64,000 nt of DNA, from assembly GCA_014904845.1 (NCBI GenBank), contig MU119286.1, positions 124,001-188,000 on the forward strand, given 5' to 3'. The notes beneath the pieces were generated by a model. That model was not told where the DNA came from. It saw only the letters and a program-made list of their open reading frames with translations, and ran no database searches. Each line of letters opens with the position of its first letter. Position 1 is the stretch's first letter. A program made the translations under genes and the position numbers. Of this stretch, positions 49,278 through 60,776 are shown piece after piece. This DNA is from Acephala macrosclerotiorum. Taxonomy: Eukaryota; Ascomycota; Leotiomycetes; Helotiales; Mollisiaceae.

Positions 49278-49640
49278 CTACAAGTCCATCTGCGCTGCAT
49301 CATTCATCTCAACGGTTCCATTGAAGTCGAGAGCAGGATTGTACTCGAAGAGCCACCAAAGGTCCTCAGTCGAGATGAATTCCCTATGAACGGGGCTGAG
49401 ACCGCCTACGCACAACTTCTATTGTTCGGCACCCCCCCGCCCTGAAGACACCAGAATTATCGTCCTGACGTGTTGGCGATGATGGTGAAATGGAAGTAGG
49501 TAGGTGTGATATAGGTTCTTTTGCAGAGCTGTTGGAATTTGGAGGCACTGTGAAACTTACAGAGAACAAAGGGTAGGACGAGCGCTTTCTATATCCTTCA
49601 TGTTAGTGCCGAGCATCTTCTGAGGGAGTTAGGAGTACAT
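49278..49640 (-). pseudogene. Possible C-terminal relic of a fungal transcription factor
   Basis: On the minus strand, protein-like sequence runs through SNSSAKEPISHLPTSIS, then shifts frame, passes an in-frame TAG near 49415 and ends with STEDLWWLFEYNPALDF and a terminal acidic tail, stop at 49278. An acidic-aromatic end of this kind is common in Zn2Cys6 regulators, but no zinc cluster or middle-homology region is present. Weak call, recorded because the segment does look once-coding. Confidence 0.25.
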
Positions 49641-50037
49641 GCGTTGCTTAACTGTGCTTGTGTCATTTCAGTGACTACGGTGTGTCGCGATGGGACGTTG
49701 ATACAGGTGCGGGGTAAGAGAGGGGTTGCTGTTTAGTGACTCACGCCCCGAAAACTTAGCGATGAAGCTCTTGAAACTAAATCCTATCATAGAAATTGCA
49801 GTGAGTGAATCCCTACTGAAATAATCAGTCCAGGCCCGAAAGTCTAATTAGCAGTAAGGGAGGCCTGAATGAGCAAGACAGCCAATTTCTTCAGTCGATA
49901 TGACAACGATCACAAACAGTGGAAGGGATGCATGAAATCTGACAGGTAGTTGTTTGACACTTCCACTTGTCAGAAATACGGATTATTATTATCGTTTCTA
50001 TGGGACTATTGTTCTCGTCCTAGGCATTGCCACATCC

Positions 50038-51884
50038 TCAGAGGACATATCGGAAGAACACCTGCGAATATTGTTAGAAGATTTCTATCACTCGGGGCTG
50101 AGGTAACTCACATTTTGCTTGTCCGTCACGTTCTCGAACCCTTGAACTCTGCTTTCTTCTCTCAAAGCCTCGATCTCTTCCTCGCTCTTGCCCTCCAGCG
50201 CACAATCACGCTTCTTGTTCTCAAGCTGATATAAGAATCGCAGCGTCAAATTGAACACGATGTTGAGAATGAACCCAACAAGCATGGCCACGATTCCACC
50301 ATGATAAGAAGGTGCTTGAGCAGCCTTGAAGCATTGTGGTCCTACCTCACATTAGCATGAACCAATCTCAACGCAGATTTTTGATTGAACTCACCAACAA
50401 TCTGCCCAACACAATACATCACAAATACCATTGCACTCGCCATGCTTTTCTTTGTGCTCCCAGACACATTTGTAGCCAGAAGTCCTAGCAGAACCATGAA
50501 GCCAGTCGGATACCCAGCCAGTAACCATACCCCGACCAATCTTCCCCACTTGTTACTAGTATCAAGCTGATTGATCAAGATCGTGCCAATGATAGGAGGA
50601 ATCATAGCCACAGACCCGACGATCAACCTTGCATTCGGAACCTTCGTTTGCACGTATCCTCCTAGCAATGTGAACACTGCTTGTAGGAAAGAGAGAGGCA
50701 TATTCATTAACGTTGTTTGGAGAGAGGTGAACCCGAATCCTTTAATGATGATAGACCCGAAACTAAGTCCACCGGATGCGACGGCATTGACGAACGAGAT
50801 GAGGGCAAGAAGCAAGATCTTTGGATCTAGGAGGGCTTCAAGGACTTGCTCCTTCACGAATGTCTTGGTTTTGGTCCCAGTCTTATTTTCGACAACTCTC
50901 TGGATGGCTACAACTTTCTCGTCCTCAGATAGCCACCTCGCAGAAGCGGGGTTGTCAGGCACAACCACGATGAACAAAACTCCCCAGATCACCGTGAATG
51001 CCCCGAGAATCAAGAAGATGAGCTTCCATGTGGCGAGTGAGCCCTCGATGTGCCCAATGCCGAAAGTGATAAGTCCACCAATCGTGCCAAAGAATCCGAG
51101 GAAAGAGATCCATATCGCGGAGCGGGAAGCTTGTTCTTGTCGAGTCCACCAGATTCCAGTGATGGCGACAAACCCGGGCGAGATAGTGGCTTCGAAGACG
51201 CCGAGGAGGAAACGGACTGTAGCGAGGCTGGCGAATGAGGAGCAGGTTGCTGTTAGCATTAGGATTGAGGCCCAGATTATGATGTTTACTAGGGGTTCGA
51301 TGTCAGCATATCGAGACAGAGGCAAAGAGTAGGACGGAGGATCTCACTCCCGAGGAATTTAGCAATGGGAAAACGTTGGAGGAGGGCTACGCCCGGGTAC
51401 TCGGCAAACATATAACCAAAGTAGAAAATTGACCTGTGTGTGTTAGCTGGTGATGTTCGAGGGGAGCTGGGAACGAACGAAGTCCATGAGTAGTCTTGAC
51501 CAACGAGATGGTTGTCTGTGATGATTCCAAAGACGCTGGAATATCCTAGGGTCGTCTTGTCTAAGAATTGTAGTCCTGAAAAAAAAAAGTCAGCTCTTGA
51601 CCTTTGGATTATGAGGTGTCCTGGAGGAAAGACTTACCATATGTGATGCATAGAAACGGCAAGATATACAGATCAATTTTCCTCAAGACCTTCTTGGAAA
51701 TCTCTGCCTCTGCTGGGCCACTGGCGAGAGCCTGAGCAGCGAGCTCACCAGCTTCATCGTCGATGTGAAGACCTCCTTTCCCGAAGTGTGGAGCATCGTT
51801 CTCAGTGACAACTGCGATCTTCTCATTCAAGGATGGAGTGACTTCTGGGGCATTTGAAGCGGCGATTTTTTCTGGGGAGCCCAT
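50038..51884 (-). CDS. MFS anion:cation symporter, Dal5 / allantoate permease-like
   Basis: Plasma-membrane transporter of the fungal allantoate/ureidosuccinate/nicotinate permease family, about 12 helices. Six exons rebuilt with exact phase agreement: 51884-51638, 51575-51479, 51433-51348, 51288-50395, 50341-50112, 50061-50038, total 525 residues. Motifs: KVLRKIDLYILPFLCITYGLQFLDKTTL across the first join, GYSSVFGI, YFGYMFAEYPGVALLQRFPIAKFLG, RFLLGVFEATISPGF, WWTRQEQASRSAIWIS and VPDNPASARWLSEDEK. Termini are hydrophilic and the N-terminal 70 residues are acidic. The last exon is only eight codons including the stop. Divergent from an M20 amidohydrolase, suggesting uptake plus hydrolysis of one substrate (inference). 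Confidence 0.92.
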
Positions 51885-52438
51885 CTTGAAACTAAACACA
51901 GAGGATTGATGCAGTGATCGACGAGAAACAGAAGAGAGCAGAAGTAAGAACAGAAAAGGAAAACTCTCACTTTCGATTTATTCCTTATCTCCACTTGAAG
52001 CTCGGCCGATTTCCCGGGCCTCACCCCCAAGTCGTCGTCTTTCCCGTCAACTTGGTAGAAACGTTGCGTGGATCCAATGATAAGAGCGAGGAGGTGACAG
52101 ACGTGATCTGGAGTCCGCCTAGATAAGGGCACGGAAACATATTTCCAGAGAGTCGGGATGTCCCAGTCGTTCATCTTACGCGCCGCGGGGAATTGTTGAT
52201 GAAGACTGATGTGATTGGTGAAATGTGATGTGGGATGCAGGCGGCCAAATGAGGAGGTAGGATCCCTCCCACTCTTGGGCTTGGCGACAGGTACGACCAC
52301 CACGAACGATCCGAACCACTTCCACGAAGAACGTTGGACTTGTCAAATTGAAGCTCTGGAACTCAGTGCTTTTTAATCCTCTTCATTCCCCTCGTATACT
52401 TTCGCGGAAGTAGACGCCTAATTGCTGGATCGCACGTG
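51885..52438. promoter_or_regulatory. Divergent promoter, permease / M20 hydrolase
   Basis: 554 bp between divergent starts with no supported gene. GATA-type sites (GATAAG near 52079 and 52122) occur, consistent with nitrogen-regulated genes, but such sites are common by chance. Confidence 0.4.
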
Positions 52439-53873
52439 ATGCAGATACTCCTCGACATCGTGGATGATGACTATGTGGAGGTCTCCACTAATGAGGATAG
52501 GAATGAGGCTCTTAATCAGGTGCTAGCAGATCTGGGGATATGTGAGTTCTAGACTTAGAACATCTTCCATGACTAACAATCAACAGACTCCGTCGGCAAT
52601 GCATCAAGGCAAGATGTGTACCTCGACTTCGTGTCAACATACATCGAATCCATTAGTGAGACTCTTCGACCAATCAGTCTCAAGATCCACGACAACCCAG
52701 AACTGAACTTTAAGGAATTCATTGCACACGAAACATTGACTAAATTCATGACGACGCGGAAGGGCTGGAAGGTTACACCGTCAGCGTATGGGATTGAAAC
52801 CGCTTTCATCGCAGTGTATGACAGTGGAAAGAAAGGTCCTGTCATCAGCTACAACGCTGAATATGGTATGTCATAACTCAGAAAAATGCTTCAAGGTCTA
52901 ACAACATGACGCAGATGCCCTCACTGGAATCGGTCACTCATGCGGCCACAACCTCATTGCCATCGCCTCCGTTGGTGCAGCACTTGCCGCCGGTGCCGCA
53001 ATGACCAAGTTCAGCCTCGGAGGGAAAGTCATTCTGTTCGGGACCCCAGCTGAAGAAGGCGGTGGAGGCAAAATCAAGCTTCTCGATGCCGGAGCCTACT
53101 CAGACAATAAGGTCGACATCAACCTCATCTCGCACCCTGGCAAGGTCAGCGACACTGCTTTGTCGAGGACGAATGCGTATGTTAACACGAAAATTGAGTA
53201 TTTTGGGAAAGAAGCACATGCTGCTGCTGCTCCATGGGAGGGAATCAATGCTCTCGATGCTCTTATCACAGCATACAATGCTTTGAGTGTGTTAAGGCAG
53301 CAGACCATGCCTGGAGATATCGTTCAAGGACACATCACTGATGGTGGAAGTGCGCCTAACATCATCCACGCCTACGCTGCTGGCATTTTCGTGGTGAGAG
53401 CGACGAGCAAGAAGAGGTTGGAAGTTCTGAAGAAGAAAGTGATCAAGTGCTTCGAAGCAGGAGCAGAAGCAACAGGAGCCACGCTCAAGATGACACATAT
53501 CATGGGCTATGATGACCATGTTCCAAACAAAGCGATGGGGAAGGTGTGTAGAGCGGTTATGAACAAGCTTGGGAGTGACATTCCAGAGGAACAGATAGAT
53601 CTCATCCAAGGCGCCACGCAAGCGAGTACAGATCAGGGAAATATCAGCTACGCGATGCCAAGTCTAAGTTTGGGATTCAAGATAGAGAGTGTAGAAGGAC
53701 CTCATAACCCCGGGTTCGCGAAAGCGGCGAGGACGAGGGAAGCTCACGTTGCGGCGTTGAGAGCTGGGAAGGCGCTCGCGGTCACTGGACTGGAGGTTTT
53801 GGGTGATGAGAATTTGTTGAAGGCAGCGAAGAAGGAATTCGACGATATGTTGAAAGCGCAAAGAATAGATTGA
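52439..53873 (+). CDS. M20-family peptidase / amidohydrolase
   Basis: Zinc amidohydrolase of the M20 group (aminoacylase/PM20D2-like). Three exons: 52439-52541, 52587-52865 and 52915-53873, introns of 45 and 49 nt, both phase 1, 446 residues. Metal and catalytic motifs: YNAEYDALTGIGHSCGHNLI across the second join (His ligand region), FGTPAEEGGGGK (Glu-Glu), HPGK, the dimerisation-lid start EYFGKEAHAAAAPWEGINALDA, and STDQGNISYAMPS. The C-terminus reads EGPHNPGF with the last His ligand. No signal peptide, so cytosolic. The first exon (MQILLDIVDDDY) is chosen because it is the only upstream ATG that joins in frame through GTGAGT at 52542. Confidence 0.92.
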
Positions 53874-54713
53874 GACATGAAGATAGGGAATACATGAGGA
53901 AATCATAAGTCCATGGTCTGAGGAGTACTCTGAGATCTTGCGTTGTGGATGTTGCACAAACTCACGTGTTGTGGTATTTTGGGATGAACAGCCACACCTC
54001 AACCACCACAATGTTCCTGCCAATCCTCTCGCCACTTCCCTTCACGGCCGACATGACATCTGCAGTGTCCAGGGATGGCTATTGTACTTGCACTCGCCAC
54101 GAGTTCATGAGAAAGGCACAGCAATACGCGACGTGTTGGCGTGCCAAGTCGAGTTTCAGGGGCATCCACAGCTATCCATCCGCATTTCTGGATCACCACT
54201 TGGCAAAAATAAGGTTGGAGATAAAGTTATTTCCAAGCACGTTGCCCAAGACTCGAACTATTTATCTCAAGTGAAATTCTTTGCCTCTGCACGTTTTGTC
54301 TTGATGCACAAAATAATCTGAATCATCTCAAAGATGTTGTTTTTCTCACTCGTGCCAAGTTTATATATTTATAGAGGTCAGCTAAGACGTTCATGGACAA
54401 GTGTTTCGGACCGTTCCCCTTATCGTGATGGCACAGTGCAGTTCTGCAGGCCTTCTGCAGCTCAGCCGCACCGCTTGGCTACCCTCATTGGGATTGCTTC
54501 TTCAACCAGAGCGCATCTGTATGGCCAGCCTTGCCTTGGCAGCCCCCAATCTGCTTTTCGTTGTCGGAATAAATACAAGGGCCATGAAGCTGCACCTCAC
54601 AATGCCGTCGTCCGTCCTTCTCGCCGTGTGCGACGTCGAGGTCATTGCTTTTAAAAGGCTGAAGAATACCACATTCTGCCGTGCGCCACGTTTTTCATGA
54701 ACTGCACATCACC
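53874..54713. other. Intergenic
   Basis: No supported gene. TTTATATATTTATAG near 54360 is the best TATA-like sequence upstream of the membrane-protein gene. Confidence 0.4.
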
Positions 54714-56759
54714 ATGGCGAATCCAAATTACCAGCATGTGAGGCCCTTTTCTCCCCTCGACGAAGAAAGCACCATATATAGGAGTCCAGCAACATATTCT
54801 CAGCCATTTCCTGCGTACGACATTCATCATGGCGACTTGGGGTCGTCAGGCATTGAAATGGGAAGCATACGCCCGACGCCTCAGCATAACGACACGAAAG
54901 ACTCTGTACACTCCCAAGCAACACTGTTCCCAAGTCCCAACGCGTCTCGTAAGTACGCCACCCCCTCTGTGAATCTCCTAACCCGGACAAGAATCCGATG
55001 AGCAACCATTCCTCCACGATCCTATGAATAAGATCGATACATTCTACACCGCGAATACCTTCGTACCATACCAAGACCACACTGGGAAGCAACTAAGGCA
55101 TATCTTGATCGGGAGCTCTGCGAGATGGTTGATCACAGCAGCTCTGTGCGGAGGGTATATTCTGGCGACGGTTCAATGGCAGAAGAAGAATGCTATTGCG
55201 GAAATACAGAAGAAGTGGTACAATGGCATAACAACTGGAATCAGTATTGCTCTGGGTCTGAACATAGCTTCTGCGTTCAAAGATATGGCGCTCAACATGC
55301 GATGGCCCATACTGGCGAAGGGGACGAGGAATCTGGTGGAGGTGAGTGCACACTCGAAAGAGCTAGGATTATGCTGACATTGAGTCAAGCTCGATCTATT
55401 CCTCAATTGCGACAGTTTGACGAAGCTTTGTAAATTGGCAATTGTGACTAAGAGACCTATGGTGGTTTTGGGATGTATCCTTTGGTTGCTTATAAACCTC
55501 GTAAGTCCATCCAGTTCAGACCTCCGCCACTGGCTGACGAGAATACAGTTAGCTCAAGCCGCACTTGCTATGCTATCTCTCACGTACGGATTCAATACCG
55601 ACTATGCCGCCGTACAAATGGCGAAAGGGAATGCCTCCGTACCAAGCATGGATCATTTCTTCCCACTGTACAGTTATGCCAATAGTTCTGCTCCTTCGAT
55701 CCAAGACGAGGAATATGCCGCACATATGTAAGTTCTTGCTTCAGCTGTTTGTGTCCCCTCTGACATTTGCATAGGTATGGTGAGTACGGATACAACTACG
55801 GATTGAATGAAACTTCCAACAAGCCAAAGCCCGGCGACATCTACCAACCATTGGGAGCTATGATCTTTACCGATTACAACAACAGCCTCCTCGAGTTCAT
55901 CTTTCAAGACTCGCCCACAAATGAAGGCCTAGGCACGTTCTCCATCTACACAAATCGCACCATCAACGTCACATATACATGCCAGTCTCACCAAGTCACG
56001 AAAAACGGCAATGGGACTTCCGACTCCATAGAAGTCGAGAGCATCGGAGCTGTGACGCTTTCCCAAACGGTCCCACAATCGACGACCTATTGGACGAACG
56101 AGACCCATACCTGCGGCAGCAATGAACGCTGCACAAAGATCGAAGCTTTCGAATCCTCGGACACCAATCCTTGGTACTATGCATGCGAGATTACCATGGG
56201 CAAGACATTCAACGATCCAAACAATGTCTCATACGTTTCTGATTACATGGCTTACATCGCTACGGCTGCCATTGCCCAGGTTGGATACACGGATTACACA
56301 GGTGTAGCCTCGCAGATCTACCCTCAGGATAGTCCATGGGGATACCCAAACAATGGAAGCACGAGTGACATGGGCGCGACCATGGCCATCTTTGCACTCG
56401 GGGCTATTGCAGGAGCAGTAACCTACAATCCTTACACATCCTACTCCGGCATGGCTCCTCAATCCGGCCAATGTCTCCAAGTCAACCATCCATATCTCTT
56501 CTACCTGATGCTCGGTCTCATCTGCGGTTGTCATCTCATATTTATCATCATTGTTGCTATCTACACCAATCGTGTCATGGTTGGACCTGATGGACACCTT
56601 TCAATGGCGATGCTCCTACGTCCGATTGCAGATGCACTTTATGGCGTTAGTGGTGGGGAGGAAAACAAGGCGTTCAGAGATGCGAAGAGGAATACGATGG
56701 TCACGTATGTGAAAGATTTAGCGCACAGGAAGTGGCAGTTGAAGATGGTTAAACGTTGA
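54714..56759 (+). CDS. Fungal multi-span membrane protein of unknown function
   Basis: A conserved-looking fungal integral membrane protein; I do not recognise a named family. Five exons: 54714-54948, 54992-55341, 55390-55500, 55549-55727, 55775-56759, 619 residues, all introns 43-48 nt with GTAAGT or GTGAGT donors. Order of parts: a disordered Pro/Ser-rich cytosolic N-terminus (about 1-110), helix 1 (SARWLITAALCGGYILATV), a helix near GISIALGLNIASAF, a helix at MVVLGCILWLLINL, then a large loop with five or more N-glycosylation sequons (NASV, NRT, NVT, NGT, NET, NVS). Next come a helix around TMAIFALGAIAGAVTY, a last helix YLFYLMLGLICGCHLIFIIIVAI and a basic tail. Topology resembles fungal receptor-like or DUF3176-type proteins, not proven. 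Confidence 0.82.
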
Positions 56760-57397
56760 AGGAGGGTATGAGTAATAAATAACAACTTCGATTCAACAAC
56801 TTCCGTCAAACACTCATGTGTTATACCACCGTCACAGGGATGTTCGATGCAGTCAGAGCGCAACATCACCAACCAACCTCGATATGGAACTTCCCCTTCT
56901 CGGGAACTTGAATATTTATCTTCAACTAGAAGCTACGTGCCTGCATGTTTTGGACCGCGATTGTTTTACGCCAATCGATGATACCCCTAAGCTCGATATT
57001 AATCAAGTATTGAACAAACCACGAAATTGGAAGAAAGAGCAACTATGGGCAATTTGCAAAATCGTTCTAGGAAGTTTGCCCATCATGCATCCTTCCTTCC
57101 TTTTGGTAGACACTGGTTGGAGGAATCTACAGGGGAAAGGAGTGACGAAGGGCAGCATGATGCGGCATATATGTGTACTATAGATTTACACCATGATGAT
57201 GATAAGACTAGATGCCAATTGTCTGGGTTTTCGTTGTTGCTAGTGCTAGCGCATTTCATGATGATCACGTGGCGGATTCACAACCTCGATTCGAGAGCAA
57301 TTCTTGGCTGCTCCTTCCATCTTCTTCGATTCTATAAACCACTTCTTCAGCTCCCATGAAAAGTTTTTGAATTTGAATCCTACCACAGCATTGCAAA
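56760..57397. other. Intergenic
   Basis: Short open frames without motifs; includes a CACGTG core near 57268 (GATCACGTGG). No gene called. Confidence 0.4.
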
Positions 57398-58521
57398 ATG
57401 GACGTCCCAATCGCAGCCGACGTCCTTGGGACAATTGGAGCTGTTTGTTGGTCAATCCAGGTACATCGAATCTCGCCATCCCTCTACCCCATTTTCACGT
57501 CCTGATTCTCAACTTATCTTCCTGATACTGCACAAACTCAAAAAGCAAAACTAATGTTTTTTCAGCTCATCCCCCAAATAATAATCAACTGCCGCCGCCA
57601 CAACACAATCGGCCTCCAACGCTCCATGATGCTCCTTTGGGCTTGCGCCGGCGTCCCCCTTGGCGCCTATAACATCGCCTCGAATTTCAACATTGCGTTG
57701 CAAATCCAACCTCAAATCCTCACAGTCCTCAGTCTTATCACTTGGATCCAGTGCTATCACTATGGCGATGTACGTCCTTCCCAAGAGGAGAGATGAGAGG
57801 GACCAGGGAAAATTAGTCACGTGCTGATGAGGGGCAGAAATGGGGAGTCCTGAGATGTTGTGCTTCTGTGGGGTGTATTGGAGCGGTATTCGGCGGTGTT
57901 GAGGTTGGGTTGGTCTTTGCTTTAAGGGTCAGTCACCTTCCCTTCCTTCATCAATGAACTAGAAACTAACTCTAGCAGGCCGCGCAGAGAGAACACAGAT
58001 ATTGGCCCGTCACCCTAATGGGCGTCGTGTCCACAATCCTTCTTTCGGCAGGCGTCTTGAGGCACTACTGGGATATCTACGTTCATCGCACAGTCAGGGG
58101 CATCTCATTCATTTTTGTTGGAATTGATGCTGCGGGTGATGTGTTCTCGTTGGTTTCTGTTTGTAAGTCTACCCGCACTCCCATCGTAGTCATGGATTAA
58201 TGGAGTGCAGTCTTCCAACCAACGCTTAATATCCTAGGAATGATTATATATTCAACGGAGTTTGTGCTATGGTGTGGTGTCTTTGCTTGTGGAGGGTACT
58301 TTAACCTTGCTCCTTGGATTCGTCAAAAAGTCAAAAGCAGGAGGCAGAGAAGAGAGGAAACGATTATTGACTTGGGGTCTAGACAAGGGGAAAGTGAGGG
58401 AGTTTTTGTCGCGCATGATGTCAGCTTGCGTCAAATCCCGTCTTCCACATCTGTATTTAGGACTCCGAGCTCGGTGTTGAGCGAGAGGATGTCACATCAG
58501 TCCAGTAGACAGGAGGACTAA
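57398..58521 (+). CDS. PQ-loop repeat membrane protein
   Basis: Seven-helix PQ-loop family (cystinosin / Ypq / lysosomal-vacuolar amino acid transporter relatives). Five exons: 57398-57460, 57566-57769, 57838-57927, 57979-58162, 58211-58521, 283 residues. The first loop is canonical: GTIGAVCWSIQ joined to LIPQIIINCRRHNTIGLQ, with the PQ dipeptide. The second (VLRHYWDIYVHRTVRGISFIFVGID) lacks PQ. Both are followed by the typical turn into the next helix. The C-terminus after VKSRRQRREE is a hydrophilic Ser-rich tail (about 70 residues). Likely vacuolar membrane. Substrate not deducible. Confidence 0.88.
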
Positions 58522-59258
58522 GAGCAACATAAATCGGTTCGACTCATTCGCGAAGATAACATTAGAGCATTATTCAAATGCTAGCTATAGAATATTCCAT
58601 CCGAGCCAAATCCCTACAAATCATATAGACCCAACAAACCTTTAATCGATTCGAGTTCGATTTGTCTTGCCTAGACAATAATATCCCCAATTAGCGCTGG
58701 CTCTCGTGAAACGATAGAAGCAACCTTGAGAGATAGTTGTTATAATGAAAACCATACTGTGCGTACCTGAATAACAGTTTCCCGATCCCCTTTTAACGGC
58801 GTAAGCAAATCTTCCCTATGTACTATATTCGTGGTATACAAATCCGTGACATATTTCTATCTGCACTAGGCAAGAGAGCATTGACTCTAGGCACATTGGG
58901 AGCTATAGCGCTAGAGAGATTATACTGACTTAAAGACTAGATGATACAAGTCGAGTTGCGGAGATGGGCAGGGGCGGTGCGGTATTTCTCTTTGAGTTGC
59001 TCTGGTGTTGGTGTTGAGACGCCGGATAGTGTATCGCAGGCTTGGGTTTTGGTTTTGCCGCCGTTGGGAAGAGCTGGGAAAATGGTTCATGAGGGGACGT
59101 AGGCTTGTCTCTTAGCATGGAATGTCCTCCGAGTGAGTGAATGAAGGAGAAAGGCATTTATAGTCGATGTACGAGAAGACTTGATAACTTATTCCCATGG
59201 TGACTTGCGGTGGAGAGGACCAATTCAAGCAAGGTAGATTGGGATCTAGGGACCCAAA
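58522..59258. other. Intergenic with a possible coding relic
   Basis: Mostly no signal. On the minus strand around 59095-58945 a frame reads NGGKTKTQACDTLSG and STPTPEQLKEKYRTAPAH, which looks once-coding but is unassigned. It may be the decayed 3' part of the truncated peptidase upstream or an unrelated fragment. Confidence 0.3.
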
Positions 59259-60309
59259 TCACATCCATAACGTTTCGTTGAGATTTTGAGAAGTGCCCTT
59301 CTGAGTAAGAGCGATATCAACAATCCTTTCCATTGGAAGTGCCACCGGAGAGCGTCCTGGACGCGGTGCTGCATAGTTGAATTCCGCAGAAACCCAGATG
59401 ATCGTTCGTATCAGGCTCGAGAAAGCTGTGAAATCGCTCATATTTCTTGGAGCCGCACAAAGAGATATTTCCTCTTTTAGAGAAGAAAGATTACCAGTCC
59501 AAAACCGCTCTTCTAGAACTCCGAAGGCGTTCTTGATGTTTGCTGAGGCCTGGGCAGACCGGTCTCGGTAGACGTTGTTGACCCAAATGTTATAGTCGTA
59601 GATACTTGGATACGTCATGTTGGTATTGTTTCCCCATCCAGTGAGAACAGGTGCGGAAGCGATGGCGCCCCAGAATGATTCTGGATGATTTTGATGAATT
59701 ACTATGGCTAGAAACCCTCCGTAGGAACCGCTGGCTACGATGGCTTTGCTTTTATCGGCACCCGTGATGTTCTGCTTTAGAAGGCTCACGAAGTATACCG
59801 CATCGGCCATAATGTTATCCAAAGTCAGATAATCAAATTCCTCACGCCGGGTAAGTGGATTCGCTGCTCTAAATGGTGTACTTTCTCCAAAGTATCGATG
59901 CTCAAGTGAGACCGCGATCCCGTTGAGCTCTTTCGCCCAGCTGCACAAGATGGTAGATTCCTGATAACGTTGATCAACTTAATACGATCGAACAATCGGA
60001 AAATCTGATACTCACAATGCAATCCAAATCATCGATCTCGTCTCCTTGGTAGAGAAGAATAGGTCCGCCAGCTTTGAAAAATTCGATGATTAAGTTGTGT
60101 CGATGCTGGAATGTTCCATTGTGTTTACGAATATGATCAATAGGCTGCAAAAAGTACTGGCAGGTGCAGTTACTACTACTTTCCTGAAGATTGTACTCTG
60201 GGAGTTGGCTGTGTTTGTAGGATGTTGTGGAGTAAGAGGCAGCGAGATCAGTCAAGAGCAACAAAGTTCCTAGCAGATGCATTTTGGTGAATCTTTGAAG
60301 AGGGAACAT
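59259..60309 (-). CDS. Serine carboxypeptidase S28, C-terminally truncated
   Basis: Prolyl-carboxypeptidase-type secreted serine peptidase. ATG 60309 (or 60282) begins a signal peptide (MHLLGTLLLLTDLAASYS). Family motifs: YFLQPIDHI, NGTFQHRHN, GGPILLYQGDE, LEHRYFGESTPF, LDNIMADAVYFV, the nucleophile SGSYGGFLA, and SFWGAIASAPV. One 55-nt intron (60015-59961, GTGAGT, phase 0). The protein is 331 residues and ends in LNETLWM-stop, whereas S28 enzymes run to about 500 or more and carry the catalytic Asp and His in the missing C-terminus. Either a nonsense mutation, an unrecognised further intron, or deletion explains this. Probably inactive. Confidence 0.7.
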
Positions 60310-60776
60310 TTTCCGTGATACACAAGCAGAGTATAAATACAAATTCAAATGGAGGCATATGTTATGGAAAATATATACGGTGGGCATTTATGTCGTCATT
60401 CGGAAAGCAGAGCTATGGCTCAGCAGTGAGGCTATGATGATGCTGAAATTCATCAATCGTTCACTGAAAAATAAGCCTATTCAGCTCACTGATGTTCCTC
60501 TTCTGTTTCGGGAGAGATTGCTAGCTTTCCTAAACGCGTGCTGGACAATTTTTCTAGGGTGAGAATGATCTGCATTTAGCTCTGCTTTGTATTTTGCCAC
60601 AACAGACGAATCAAACTAGCGTGTGGAAATGGATAAAGACAACAGTAAGCTGATCGTTTTATCTAGAGGTTGTGGATCTGAAACACGTGATTCAAAATTT
60701 CCAGGTTGCTATCACTTGATGTTGAATGAACTACGAAGGGACAGCGTGTGAGCAACATTTCATTGCCTACGATGTT
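60310..60776. other. Intergenic
   Basis: No supported gene. AAATATATACGG near 60370 could contribute to the peptidase promoter on the minus strand. Confidence 0.35.
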
